Assembly (NCBI RefSeq): GCF_001905005.1
Contig: NZ_LWKZ01000026.1
Coordinates: forward strand, 704,806-768,805
Length of the DNA stretch: 64,000 nucleotides
Direction of reading: 5' to 3'
Source of the DNA: Streptomyces sp. CB02923
Lineage (GTDB): Bacteria > Actinomycetota > Actinomycetes > Streptomycetales > Streptomycetaceae
Shown: in pieces, positions 1 through 8,774 of the stretch
Layout of the letters: every line of letters begins with the position of its first letter
Position numbering within the stretch: the first letter of the stretch is position 1
The notes under the pieces: model-generated
Database searches by the model: none
Told to the model about the DNA's origin: nothing
Seen by the model: only the letters and a program-made list of their open reading frames with translations
Position numbers and translations under genes: made by a program

Positions 1-2
1 CC

Positions 3-323
3 CCGGTGATGCAGGAGGAGATCTTCGGCCCGATCCTGCCCGTCGTCGAGGTCGAGGACCTGGACGCGGCCATCGGCTTCGTCAACGACCGGGACAAGCC
101 GCTGGCGCTGTACGCCTTCACGGAGTCCGCGGAGACCCGGCGGCGGCTGACCGGGGAGACCTCGTCGGGCGGCCTCGGCTTCGGCCTGCCGGTCGCCCAC
201 CTGACCGTGTCCGACCTGCCGTTCGGCGGTGTCGGCGAGAGCGGGATGGGCCGCTACCACGGCCGGTACTCGATCGAGACGTTCAGCCACCGCAAGGCCG
301 TCCTCGCCAAGCCGCTGACCTGA
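3..323 (+). CDS. Aldehyde dehydrogenase, C-terminal fragment (ALDH3-like)
   Basis: The reading frame is already open at the left edge, so only the last 106 or so codons are present. The fragment carries the ALDH C-terminal signatures EEIFGPILPV and PFGGVGESGMGRYHG, the latter followed by a SHRK segment typical of ALDH3 or coniferyl-aldehyde-type enzymes that oxidise aldehydes with NAD(P)+. The catalytic Cys lies upstream, outside the window. It ends 106 bp before the isomerase gene on the same strand, so a role in the same catabolic unit is possible but not shown. Confidence 0.85.
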   Translation, partial: PVMQEEIFGPILPVVEVEDLDAAIGFVNDRDKPLALYAFTESAETRRRLTGETSSGGLGFGLPVAHLTVSDLPFGGVGESGMGRYHGRYSIETFSHRKAVLAKPLT

Positions 324-360
324 CGGGCACCTCGCACCGCCCACCGCATCACCCCACGGC

Positions 361-429
361 AATCTCACAGAACTGGGAAACATAACGTCTTGATCTGAGA
401 ACTTCACATGTGCTTTTGTTTGAAGCATC
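361..429 (+). promoter_or_regulatory. A+T-rich leader upstream of the isomerase operon
   Basis: This stretch between the ALDH stop and the isomerase ATG is far richer in A+T than anything around it, including several A and T runs. An interrupted dyad CTTCA...TGAAG spans about 401-424, with a smaller GCTT...AAGC inside it. No good Shine-Dalgarno precedes the ATG at 430. The composition suggests a promoter with a sugar-responsive operator (DeoR-type regulators often use such A+T-rich sites), but I cannot fix a -10/-35 pair. Confidence 0.35.
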
Positions 430-1278
430 ATGAACGACGTGATCCCTGAGAACTCGACGTCGGCGGCGGCCCGGTCCTCCGGGGCCTTCGGGCCCTCCGG
501 AGCGGGCCGCCGCCCGGTCGTCGGCGTATCGCTGAAGCTCTACTTCGGCCTGGCCGCGACCAGGAAGTGGCTCGCGGACGTGGCCGCGCTCCAGGGCGCC
601 CTGGCCGGGCTCCCCCGGCCCGTCGACCTGTTCGTCCTGCCGGCCTTCCCCGCCCTGGCCGACGCCCGGGAACTGCTGGCCGGTACCGGCGTCGCGTACG
701 GCGCCCAGGACGTGCACTGGGCCGAGACCGGCGCATGGACCGGCGAGGTCTCCGCGGGCATGCTCGCCGAGACGGGCGCGCGGTACGTCGAGGTCGGGCA
801 CGCGGAGCGCCGCCGCCACTTCGGTGAGACGGACGCGACCGTGGCCGCCAAGACCGGCGCCGCCACCCGGGCCGGTCTGGTGCCCGTCATCTGCGCGGGC
901 GAGCGGCACGACGACGGCCTCGCGCGGGCCGTCGAGGAGACGCTGATCCAGGTACGGGCCGCCCTCGGCGGCGCGGAACCCGGCAGCGAGGTGATCATCG
1001 CCTATGAGCCGGTCTGGGCGATCGGCGCCCGCGAACCGGCCCCCGCGCAGCACGTACGGGCGGTGGCCTCGGCCATCGGCACCTGCCTGCGCGACCACGA
1101 CGTACGCGGCCGGGTCATCTACGGCGGCACCGCCGGACCCGGCACGTTCGCCCGCCTGTCCGGCAGCGTCGACGGACTGTTCCTCGGCCGGCTCGCGCAC
1201 GACACCGCACAGCTGCGCCAGGTCCTCGACGAAGTCGCCGCGGCCACCACCCCCGCCCCGCTTCCCCTTCGCCCCTAG
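430..1278 (+). CDS. Triose-phosphate-isomerase-like sugar phosphate isomerase
   Basis: 282 aa TIM-barrel protein. The three TIM catalytic residues are visible: Lys36 (VSLKLYFG), His124 (EVGHAERR) and Glu193 (AYEPVWAIG). Two departures from classical TIM are that the usual N-x-K is S-L-K and that the residue after the catalytic His is Ala instead of Ser. An N-terminal extension of about 28 residues is low complexity, so a later start cannot be excluded. Followed after 10 bp by an RpiB-type isomerase. In tetritol catabolism (Brucella EryH/EryI, Mycobacterium LerI/DerI) a TIM-like and an RpiB-like isomerase act in series on erythrulose phosphates. That is the best functional guess; a housekeeping glycolytic TpiA is less likely. 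Confidence 0.8.
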   Translation: MNDVIPENSTSAAARSSGAFGPSGAGRRPVVGVSLKLYFGLAATRKWLADVAALQGALAGLPRPVDLFVLPAFPALADARELLAGTGVAYGAQDVHWAETGAWTGEVSAGMLAETGARYVEVGHAERRRHFGETDATVAAKTGAATRAGLVPVICAGERHDDGLARAVEETLIQVRAALGGAEPGSEVIIAYEPVWAIGAREPAPAQHVRAVASAIGTCLRDHDVRGRVIYGGTAGPGTFARLSGSVDGLFLGRLAHDTAQLRQVLDEVAAATTPAPLPLRP

Positions 1279-1288
1279 GGAGTCCACC

Positions 1289-1765
1289 GTGCAGGACACG
1301 TACCGCATCGCCCTCGGCGCCGACGACGCCGCGACCGCCATGAAGGACGCGATGGCCGCGTACCTCACCGAACGCGGGCACCAGGTCACCGACCTGAGCG
1401 CCGGGGAGGGCGAGGACTACCCGGACGTCGCGGAGCGGGTGGCGCGCGGCGTCGCGCGCGGCGAGCACGAGCGCGCCGTCCTGGTCTGCGGCACCGGCAT
1501 CGGCATGGCCATCGCCGCCAACAAGGTGCCCGGCATCCGGGCCGCCCAGATCCCGGACAGCTACAGTGCGGAGCGCGCCCGCAAGTCCAACGACGCGCAG
1601 ATCGCCTGCTTCGGCAGCCGCACCATGGGCGTCGAGGCCGCCCTGGTGTGCCTGGAGCACTGGCTGGTCTCCGACTTCGCCGGGGGCGGCTCCGCGCCCA
1701 AGGTGGAGAAGATCAAGCAGGTCGAGTCGCGCAACCTGATGTCCCCCGGCGTGCCCGCGGCCTGA
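1289..1765 (+). CDS. RpiB/LacAB-family sugar-phosphate isomerase
   Basis: 158 aa from a GTG start 10 bp after the preceding stop, preceded by a TAGGGAG Shine-Dalgarno. The RpiB signature CGTGIGMAIAANK contains the active-site Cys, and the fold length matches the family (about 150 aa). RpiB enzymes interconvert aldose and ketose phosphates; with a TIM-like partner beside it, a D-erythrulose-4-phosphate isomerase role (EryI/DerI type) is plausible. Ribose-5-phosphate isomerase B or an allose/galactose isomerase subunit are the alternatives. Part of the 430-2814 operon. Confidence 0.85.
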   Translation: MQDTYRIALGADDAATAMKDAMAAYLTERGHQVTDLSAGEGEDYPDVAERVARGVARGEHERAVLVCGTGIGMAIAANKVPGIRAAQIPDSYSAERARKSNDAQIACFGSRTMGVEAALVCLEHWLVSDFAGGGSAPKVEKIKQVESRNLMSPGVPAA

Positions 1766-1812
1766 ACCCCGTCCCCCGCTTCCCCCCTCCCCTCCGAAAG
1801 GCGGTCACGACC

Positions 1813-2814
1813 ATGCGCGCAGTTGTCATCGAGGAGCCGAACAAGCTGTCCGTCAGCCAGGTGCCGGACCCGGTGCCCGGCCCGGACGACGTGGTCGTCA
1901 AGGTCACCGCCGCCGGGCTGTGCGGCACGGATGTGCACATGCTGGCGGGCGAGTTCGGGCCGACCCGGTACCCGGTCATCCCCGGGCACGAGTTCTCCGG
2001 CGAGGTCGTGGCGGTGGGCTCCGCGGTGACCGGCTTCGCCGAGGGCGACGCCGTCGCCGCGGACCCGGCCATCTACTGCGGTACGTGCCACTTCTGTGCC
2101 ATCGGCCACGGCAACCTCTGCGAGAAGTGGGGCACCATCGGCATCACGGTGGACGGCGCCGCCGCCGAGTACGTCAAGGTCCCGGCCGGCAACTGCTACC
2201 GCCTCCCGGAGACCGTGGCGCTCCAGCACGCCCCGCTGATCGAGCCGCTGTCCACCATCCTGCGCGGCTTCGACATCGTCGGCCCCAAGCTGGGCGACCA
2301 CTTCCTGATCTACGGCGCGGGCACCATGGGCCTGCTCTACCTCCAGGTCGCGCAGCGGGCCGGTGCCGCCTCGGTCTCGGTGGTCGACATCAACGAGGAC
2401 CGGCTGGCAGTCGCCCGCCAGTTGGGCGCCGACGCCGTCGCCACCAGCGCGGACGCCCTGGCCGCCGACCATCCCCTCGGCTGGCAGGTGGTCACCGACT
2501 GCACCGGCAACGTACGGGCCATCGAGGACGGTCTGAACCGGCCGATCCGCGGCGGCACGTTCCAGCAGTTCGGCTGCGCGCCCGACCAGGAGATGGCGCG
2601 GTTCTCGCCGTTCCGGATCTACAACGACGAGATCCGCGTCGTCGGCAGCATGGCGATCCTGCACACGTACGGCCGCGCGGTCGAGATGCTCGGCAAGGGC
2701 GTGATCGACTGCGAAACCATGATCACGCACCGCTTCGGGCTGGACCAGTACGCCGAAGCGCTCAAGACCTTCGAACTGGGCACCGGCCGCAAGCTCCAGA
2801 TCGTCCCGGACTGA
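1813..2814 (+). CDS. Zinc-dependent alcohol/polyol dehydrogenase (MDR family)
   Basis: 333 aa, ATG preceded by a GAAAGG site. N-terminal GroES-like domain with the catalytic-zinc motifs GLCGTDVH and PGHEFSGE, and the structural-zinc lobe CGTCHFCAIGHGNLC (four Cys). Rossmann domain starts with IYGAGTMGLLYLQ. The MDR subtype resembles sorbitol/threonine/polyol dehydrogenases that oxidise a secondary alcohol with NAD+. Third gene of the isomerase operon (47-bp gap), so it probably oxidises the polyol whose phosphorylated ketose the two isomerases process. The kinase expected in such a pathway is not within the window. Confidence 0.85.
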   Translation: MRAVVIEEPNKLSVSQVPDPVPGPDDVVVKVTAAGLCGTDVHMLAGEFGPTRYPVIPGHEFSGEVVAVGSAVTGFAEGDAVAADPAIYCGTCHFCAIGHGNLCEKWGTIGITVDGAAAEYVKVPAGNCYRLPETVALQHAPLIEPLSTILRGFDIVGPKLGDHFLIYGAGTMGLLYLQVAQRAGAASVSVVDINEDRLAVARQLGADAVATSADALAADHPLGWQVVTDCTGNVRAIEDGLNRPIRGGTFQQFGCAPDQEMARFSPFRIYNDEIRVVGSMAILHTYGRAVEMLGKGVIDCETMITHRFGLDQYAEALKTFELGTGRKLQIVPD

Positions 2815-2832
2815 CCGGTGGGCCGCAGGCGG

Positions 2833-2851
2833 CGGGCGGTGGTACCGCCCG
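2833..2851. terminator. Hairpin between convergent genes
   Basis: Perfect 8-bp stem CGGGCGGT / ACCGCCCG with a 3-nt loop, 18 bp after the dehydrogenase stop and 24 bp before the stop of the convergent SDR gene. No U-tract, as is usual in high-GC actinobacteria; it could serve both directions. Confidence 0.5.
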
Positions 2852-2874
2852 GCCCGCCCCGGCCGCCCCGGTCC

Positions 2875-3801
2875 TCAGAAGATGCTCGTCCGCCCCGTGA
2901 AATAGTGCCCCGCTTCGAGGTCCTGGAGAAGCGACGGGCGCGCGGGGTCCCAGCCCAGCAGCTTGCGGGTCAGGGTGCTCGACACGGGGTTGTCGATCGA
3001 CACCATGCCCGCGAGGACGCCGAAGTGCGCCCCCGCCTCCGCCGCGGGAATACCGGCGGTCGGCACGCCCAGGTGGCGGCCGATGGCCTCGGCGATGTCA
3101 CGGAACGGTACGGCCTCCTCGGCGACGCCGTGCAGGACCGAGCCGGCCGGGGCGGCTTCCAGCGCCAGCCGGAACAGCCGGGCCGCGTCCAGCCGGTGCA
3201 CGGCCGGCCAGCGGTTGGAGCCGTCGCCGACGTAGGCCGAGACGCCCTTCGCGCGGGCGGAGTCGATCAGCAGCGGGACGAAGCCCCGGTCGCCGTCGCC
3301 GTGCACGGACGGTGCGAGCCGTACGGCCGAGGCGCGCACGCCGCGCCCGGCCAGTGCCATGGCCGCGTTCTCCGACACGAGCCGGGGGCTGTCCGTCCCG
3401 GGCTCGGGCTTGATCTCCTCGGTTACGGTGCGGCCCGGCGCCAGCGCGGCGGCCGGCAGGGTTCCCAAGGTGACGACGAGGGGTTTGCCGGTGCCCTCCA
3501 GCGCCTTTCCGAGTGTCTCGACGGCACGCAGGTCCAGCCGGGCGGCTTCCGCGAAGGCCGCGCGGTCCGAGAAGTCGTGGCGATAGGCGAGGTGAATGAC
3601 GCCGTCCGCCGCGGCGGCCCCGTCGTGCAGGCTGCCGGGATCGTCCAGGGAGCCCCGGTGCGCTTCGGCTCCGGCCGCCGTCAGCGTCGCGGCGGCCGTG
3701 TCCGAGCGGGCCAGGCCGACGACCGTGTGTCCCGCTTCGAGGAGGTCCTGGACGACCGCGGTCCCGATGAATCCGGTCGCTCCGGTGACGAATACGCGCA
3801 T
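2875..3801 (-). CDS. NAD(P)-dependent epimerase/reductase (extended SDR)
   Basis: 308 aa starting at an ATG with an AAAGGAA site 6-8 nt upstream; upstream in-frame codons look non-coding. The N-terminus VTGATGFIG is the glycine-rich NAD(P)-binding motif of extended/atypical SDRs. The protein lacks an obvious canonical YxxxK in the expected place, which fits the atypical branch (YwnB/NmrA-like, 3-beta-HSD-like). It is divergent from the LysR gene at 4004, which probably controls it. Substrate unknown. Confidence 0.8.
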   Translation of the reverse strand: MRVFVTGATGFIGTAVVQDLLEAGHTVVGLARSDTAAATLTAAGAEAHRGSLDDPGSLHDGAAAADGVIHLAYRHDFSDRAAFAEAARLDLRAVETLGKALEGTGKPLVVTLGTLPAAALAPGRTVTEEIKPEPGTDSPRLVSENAAMALAGRGVRASAVRLAPSVHGDGDRGFVPLLIDSARAKGVSAYVGDGSNRWPAVHRLDAARLFRLALEAAPAGSVLHGVAEEAVPFRDIAEAIGRHLGVPTAGIPAAEAGAHFGVLAGMVSIDNPVSSTLTRKLLGWDPARPSLLQDLEAGHYFTGRTSIF

Positions 3802-4003
3802 GGGTGAGTTCCTTTGGTGAAAAGGTGTGCGAGCCCGGCCGGTGAATGGGCGACGGAGCGCCCGGCCGGTGCTCTCATCGTCCGGGTACAGGCCGTACCG
3901 AGTCCAAGGCCCGTTACGCATGCCGACATGCGTTTCAGGCATGGCTCCTGTTCAGGACGGGTTCGCAGGACGGAATGCGGCCCGGACGGAATACGCTTGA
4001 GGT

Positions 4004-4912
4004 ATGCCCGATACAGCTCCCGCACCGGACCTCGATCTGCGGCTCGTACGCTATTTCACGGTCGTCGCCGAGCACCGGCACTTCGGCCGCGCCGCCGAGG
4101 CCCTCCGCGTCACCCAGCCGTCCCTGAGCCGTCAGGTCCGCCGCCTCGAACAGCAGCTGGGCGCCCGTCTCCTGGACCGCACTCCGCAGGGCAGTCGCCT
4201 CACCGAGGCCGGAGAGGTCTTCCTGCCCCGCGCCAAGGCCCTGCTGCGCTCCGCCGCGCAGGCCGCGGCCCGTACCCGTGCCGCCGCCGACCCGGCCCGT
4301 ATCACCATCGGGTACACCACCGGCATCATCGTCACCCCTGCGGTGCGCGACCTGCGCCGACGGCATCCGGACGCCGAGGTGCACAGCCAGTACGTGGACT
4401 GCACCACGGCGCACACGGCGCTGCTCGACCACCAGGTGGACGCGCTGGTGACCCGGCTGCCGTTCCCCACCGGCGGGTTGCGTGTGACGGTCCTGTACGA
4501 CGAGCCCCGGGTGCTGCTGGTACCGCTCGACCACCGTCTCGCGGGCAAGGAGTCCGTCACCCTCGACGACATCGCCGACGAACCCCTCCCCCGCCTGCGG
4601 CAGGCCGACCCGGCCTGGAACGCCTACTGGCGCGTCGACCCCCGGCCCGACGGGCGTCCGGCGCCCGATGGCCCCTCCATCGAGGCGCTGGAGGACAAGT
4701 TCGAAGTCATCGCCGCCGGTCAGGCCGTCGCCATCGCGGCCGGCCCGCGCGCCGTCAGCCAGCGCCCCGACATCATCGGGATCCCCCTGCACGGCGTCGA
4801 GCCGAGCCATGTCGTCCTGGCGACCCGCGCCGACGACCGCGGCCTGCTGGTGACGGCGTTCCGCCGGTCGGCACACGCCCGCCTCACCGGCCCCGGCGCC
4901 GTACCGGCCTGA
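4004..4912 (+). CDS. LysR-family transcriptional regulator
   Basis: 302 aa. The N-terminal winged helix-turn-helix is clear (FGRAAEALRVTQPSLSRQ, then LEQQLGARLLDRT), followed by the periplasmic-binding-protein-like effector domain from about residue 90. It lies head to head with the SDR gene across a 202-bp intergenic region, the usual LysR arrangement in which the regulator activates the divergent neighbour and represses itself. Effector unknown. Confidence 0.92.
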   Translation: MPDTAPAPDLDLRLVRYFTVVAEHRHFGRAAEALRVTQPSLSRQVRRLEQQLGARLLDRTPQGSRLTEAGEVFLPRAKALLRSAAQAAARTRAAADPARITIGYTTGIIVTPAVRDLRRRHPDAEVHSQYVDCTTAHTALLDHQVDALVTRLPFPTGGLRVTVLYDEPRVLLVPLDHRLAGKESVTLDDIADEPLPRLRQADPAWNAYWRVDPRPDGRPAPDGPSIEALEDKFEVIAAGQAVAIAAGPRAVSQRPDIIGIPLHGVEPSHVVLATRADDRGLLVTAFRRSAHARLTGPGAVPA

Positions 4913-4930
4913 CGCTGTGACAGCGCACGC

Positions 4931-4978
4931 GGCGGCGGACCCCGGCCCGAGAGCCGAACGCCGGGGCCCGCCACCGCC
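4931..4978. terminator. Bidirectional hairpin between LysR and arginine deiminase genes
   Basis: CCCCGGC at 4940-4946 pairs with GCCGGGG at 4960-4966, and GC-rich flanks extend the stem imperfectly (GGCGGCGG against CCACCGCC). It fills the 69-bp gap between the two convergent stop codons. Confidence 0.5.
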
Positions 4979-4981
4979 TTC

Positions 4982-6889
4982 TCAGGTGCCCGGCGGCGTC
5001 CACCAGGGGCGGGAGGTGTCGCGCAACGTGTTGGTCCCGCAGTGCACTTCACCGGCGCCGATGTGGTACGTGTGGTAATCGTCGATGTAGGAGATCCGCA
5101 GTCCGGCCCGCCGGTAGGCGCTGGTCACCGCTTCGGCGAAGACGTCCCGGCCGTTGATGACCGGTCCCCACTGCCGGGGCGCCAGGTAGCGGTCCGGGCC
5201 GAGCAGGACGCCGTTGACGGCGCCGGGGACGTACGCGCCGGTCTCGACGGTGTTCCGTACCGCGGACGAAAGGCCCTTGCGCTGGCCGTGTTCGGCAGCC
5301 GCCGGCGGCGCGTCCCGCCCGCCCATCCGCTGGAGCCGCGGAACCCGCACACCGTCCTGACCGGTCGCGCTGCCGCGGGTGTACAGGGCCGGGACGCGGA
5401 CCACTTCCGCGTCGGTCACCCCGGTGGCGCGCCGGAGCACCTCCAGGTTGGCTTTGATGCGCCGCGCGGCCAGGGCGTTGTCGGCGCGCAGTGCCGGGGA
5501 CGCGAGCGCCTGCGCGATGGTTTCCTTCGGCGCGGGTGACTGCGGCGCGTCGGGGACGGAGAACACCTTCTTCGCGCCGTGGCCCGCGGCTGCCGCGTCG
5601 CGCAGGATCTTCATGCCCGCCTCGGGGTCGGCGATGCCGATCTTCCAGCCGCGCCCGGTGGCGGCGGGCAGGAACTGGACGAACTCGTCGACGTGGCCCA
5701 CGGCCAGCCACGAGGTGTCCAGCAGCAGCGGGCTCTGGGCGCCCTGCGCCTCCAGCAGCTTGCGCACCGCCGCGGCCGGCTTGGCCCCGCTGTCCTTGCG
5801 CTCGCCCATGATGACGCGCCCGGCGGGGAAGGACCGGCCCTGGTGTGTGTAGGGAGGGATGGTTTCCAGGTTGCCCATGGAGTCCAGCGAGGGGTCTTCG
5901 GACGGCTTGGCGCCCCACAGCTGCACGACGCCCACGCCGGGACCGCGCAGCTTCTCGAACAGTTGCCGGCCCGATGTACGGAGGTCCTGGGCCGAGCGCA
6001 GCATGATGCGCAGGGACCGCGGCTTCCCGCCGGGGCCCGGCATACTCGCGTACGCGGGCTCGACGAAGTCCTGGGCCCAGACGTCACGGTGCTGCGTGAA
6101 CTTCACCGACGGCTCGGTGATGCCCGCCCGTTCGGCCTCCGCGTCCAGTTGCCGGACGAACTTGCGCTGCGCGGTCGCGTAGGCGTCGCTGCCCGGCAGC
6201 TGTGTCACCAGCAGCTGTTCGGCCCGCTGTAGGTGATGGTGCGTCAGCAGTGGTGCGACGCGCAGCACCACCCGGTCACTGCTGCTCGTGCCTCCGGACG
6301 TGAGGGTGAAGTCGATGTGCGCGGTGCCGTCCCACCGGGCCCGGTCCCGTACGACGTCCTTGCCTTCCAGGCCCAGTTCGACGCCTTTGCGGAGCTCCGC
6401 CGCGGACAGCCGGGTGGCGGAGGTGACCGGTTCCCAGCCTGCCGGGCGCTTGAGGAACAGGCGTACGTGGCTCGCTCCGGAAGCGATACGGAGCGTGCCC
6501 GTCGCCCCGTCGGCGGCGCGCGGCACGGGGACCGTGCGCAGCCGGGCGAGGTCCTTCTCGTCCTCCTGGCCGTTGACCTGCTCGTCGGAGGCGTCGTTGC
6601 AGCGGTCGAGCCGCGCGTCGGGCAGCGGCTTTCCGTCCGGCCCGGTGGTGCGGCACCGGGCGGCGTCGTCGTCGATGTTGGGCAGGAAGACCGCGCCGCG
6701 GTCCGGTGTCCACCGGTCCTCGCCTGCTTCGTCGGAGCGCCCGGTGACGTCCACCACGCCGTCGCGGTCGACGTCGGCCCGTACGTCCGCCCCGGTTGGC
6801 GGTGGTTGTGCCACGACGGGGGCTGCGGGCAGGAGCACCGCGGCCGTCAGTGCCGTGGCCAGGACAGTGCGTCTCGTTCTCGTACTCAC
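4982..6889 (-). CDS. Secreted protein-arginine deiminase
   Basis: 635 aa from a GTG preceded by AAGGGA. Residues 1-27 form a Sec signal peptide (charged start, hydrophobic core, AVLLPAAPVVA). An EF-hand-like calcium loop DVDRDGVVD sits at 39-47. The catalytic set of the PAD family is complete: Asp274 (RDVWAQDF), GNLE at 339-342, His399 and Asp401 (VGHVDEF), and nucleophile Cys617 (HCGTNTLR). PADs hydrolyse peptidyl-arginine to citrulline and ammonia; animal PADs are calcium dependent. The protein would act outside the cell; its target is unknown. Monocistronic, convergent with the LysR gene. Identification rests on the ordered motifs and length. Confidence 0.92.
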   Translation of the reverse strand: MSTRTRRTVLATALTAAVLLPAAPVVAQPPPTGADVRADVDRDGVVDVTGRSDEAGEDRWTPDRGAVFLPNIDDDAARCRTTGPDGKPLPDARLDRCNDASDEQVNGQEDEKDLARLRTVPVPRAADGATGTLRIASGASHVRLFLKRPAGWEPVTSATRLSAAELRKGVELGLEGKDVVRDRARWDGTAHIDFTLTSGGTSSSDRVVLRVAPLLTHHHLQRAEQLLVTQLPGSDAYATAQRKFVRQLDAEAERAGITEPSVKFTQHRDVWAQDFVEPAYASMPGPGGKPRSLRIMLRSAQDLRTSGRQLFEKLRGPGVGVVQLWGAKPSEDPSLDSMGNLETIPPYTHQGRSFPAGRVIMGERKDSGAKPAAAVRKLLEAQGAQSPLLLDTSWLAVGHVDEFVQFLPAATGRGWKIGIADPEAGMKILRDAAAAGHGAKKVFSVPDAPQSPAPKETIAQALASPALRADNALAARRIKANLEVLRRATGVTDAEVVRVPALYTRGSATGQDGVRVPRLQRMGGRDAPPAAAEHGQRKGLSSAVRNTVETGAYVPGAVNGVLLGPDRYLAPRQWGPVINGRDVFAEAVTSAYRRAGLRISYIDDYHTYHIGAGEVHCGTNTLRDTSRPWWTPPGT

Positions 6890-6981
6890 CTTGCGTCCCT
6901 TCTCGGTCCGATCCGGTTGCCCGAGAAGAGGGGGCAGATGATCCGCGGGTTGCCTGTGCCGTGCCCCTGACGGTGGGCGGC

Positions 6982-8532
6982 TCAGATCGCGCGGTCGCGT
7001 CCGGCCCAGTACGGGTCGCGCAACCGCCGTTTGAACAGCTTGCCGGACTCGTCGCGGGGCAGGCCCTCCTCGAAGACCACGACCTTGGGCACCTTGTACG
7101 AGGCGAGCCGGTCGGCGACATGGGCCCGGACGTCCTCGGTGGTGAGTCCGGCGCCCGGTTCCGGCTCGACGTGCGCGGCGAGTGCTTCGCCGAACTCCTC
7201 GTCGGGGACGCCGAAGACGGCCACGTCGCGCAGTCCGTCGAGGGCGAGCAGGCAGCCCTCGATCTCGGCCGGGTAGATGTTGACGCCGCCGGAGATGACC
7301 ATGTCGTTGCGGCGGTCGCTGAGGTGGAGGTAGCCGTCGGCGTCGAGGTGGCCGATGTCGCCGATCGTGACGTAGCCGGGCAGCCGCCCGGCCTCCATCG
7401 CCGCGCGCTTGGCGGCGTCACCGAGATAGGTGAACTGCGGCCAGGTGTCGGACGGCCTGATGTAGACCTCACCGGTCCGGCCGGTGGGCAGTTCCGCCCC
7501 GTCGGGTCCCAGCACCACCACCGAGCAGGTCCCCTCGGCCCGGCCGACGGTGCCGGGGTGGGCCAGCCACTCCTGAGTGTCGCACCAGGTCACGGCACCG
7601 GTTTCGCTGCCGCCGTAGTACTCGCGCAGCACCGGCCCCAGCCAGTCGATCATGGCGTACTTGACGTGCGGCGGGCAGGGCGCGGCGGCGTGCACGACCG
7701 AGGTGAGCGAGGACAGGTCGTAGCGCTCGCGGACCTCCTTGGGCAGCCGCAGCAGCCGTACGAACATGGTCGGCACCACCTGCACCTGCTGGATGCGGTG
7801 GTGTTCGACCAGCCGCAGGAACTCCTCCGCGTCGAAGCGCGGCATCAGGGTGATGTCCAGGCCGCCGGCCAACGCGAGGACGGCGTGCTGGCTGGGCGAG
7901 GCGTGGTAGAGCGGCGCGGGGATCAGAGTGCGGCCGCCGGGTTCCACCGCGAAGTACTCGAAGAACTTCTGCACCGCTTCGACGAGTTGCTCCTCGCCGA
8001 CCGGGTCGCGCAGCACGCCTTTGGGGCGGCCGGTGGTGCCCGAGCTGTAGATGACGGTGGACGGCCGGCGGGCGGCTTCCTCAGCGAGCGGCGGGTGGCC
8101 GGACAGCCAGACGTCCAGGAGGGGGTGGTCGCCGGTGGCGGGCGGGGGCGGGAAGCCGCAGGCGGCGGCGGTGCCGGCGGGCACCGGGACCTCGATGAGG
8201 CGGGCTCGGTCCGGGAGCGCGGCGGCAACCCCCGGCAGCAGGTCGGTGTGGGCGAAGACGACCTTGCTGTTGCTGTCGCTGAGCACATACCGCAGCTCGT
8301 CGTGCCGGAAGTGCCAGTTGACGGGTACGGCCGAGGCGCCGAGCCGGGCCGCGCCCGCGGTGATCTCCAGGTGGGCGGGCTCGTTGCGCATCACGATCGC
8401 GATCCGCTCCCCCGGTTCGACGCCCAGCGCGCGCAGCCCGGACGCGATGCGGGCGGCCCGTTCATGGAACGCGGGGTAGGTGCGCTCGACCCCGGCGCAG
8501 CGGATGGCAGGGGGCGTGGCGGCGACGTCCAT
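6982..8532 (-). CDS. Acyl-CoA synthetase (AMP-binding family)
   Basis: 516 aa, ATG with a TGGAGA site. P-loop motif YSSGTTGRPKG at 162-172, the YYGGSETG segment (A5-like), the hinge region GDIGHLDADGYLHLSDR, and the C-terminal PRDESGKLFKRRLR with the adenylation Lys. It activates a carboxylic acid to acyl-AMP and transfers it to CoA. The motif set is closest to FadD/bile-acid or aryl/medium-chain CoA ligases; the substrate cannot be read from sequence. It lies 92 bp upstream of the deiminase on the same strand, but the products suggest no functional link. Confidence 0.88.
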   Translation of the reverse strand: MDVAATPPAIRCAGVERTYPAFHERAARIASGLRALGVEPGERIAIVMRNEPAHLEITAGAARLGASAVPVNWHFRHDELRYVLSDSNSKVVFAHTDLLPGVAAALPDRARLIEVPVPAGTAAACGFPPPPATGDHPLLDVWLSGHPPLAEEAARRPSTVIYSSGTTGRPKGVLRDPVGEEQLVEAVQKFFEYFAVEPGGRTLIPAPLYHASPSQHAVLALAGGLDITLMPRFDAEEFLRLVEHHRIQQVQVVPTMFVRLLRLPKEVRERYDLSSLTSVVHAAAPCPPHVKYAMIDWLGPVLREYYGGSETGAVTWCDTQEWLAHPGTVGRAEGTCSVVVLGPDGAELPTGRTGEVYIRPSDTWPQFTYLGDAAKRAAMEAGRLPGYVTIGDIGHLDADGYLHLSDRRNDMVISGGVNIYPAEIEGCLLALDGLRDVAVFGVPDEEFGEALAAHVEPEPGAGLTTEDVRAHVADRLASYKVPKVVVFEEGLPRDESGKLFKRRLRDPYWAGRDRAI

Positions 8533-8774
8533 GCAGTCTCCAGACAGTTGCGGCTCGCGCCCATTGAACAGGCGCTTCCGCTCTCCCGCCAGGGTGCTGA
8601 CACGTCGTCAGTACAGAATCGGGACACTGCGGGGGCGGCGGGGCCCGGGGCGGTACGGAAGGGGCGCCGGTGCCTGAGGAGGCGGATCGCCGCCGGACGG
8701 CCGCCCGCTGCCGGAGGACGCCACCGTGCGTCGCGCCGCGATGGCCGCCGTACTCGCTCCTATCCTCGGTGAAC

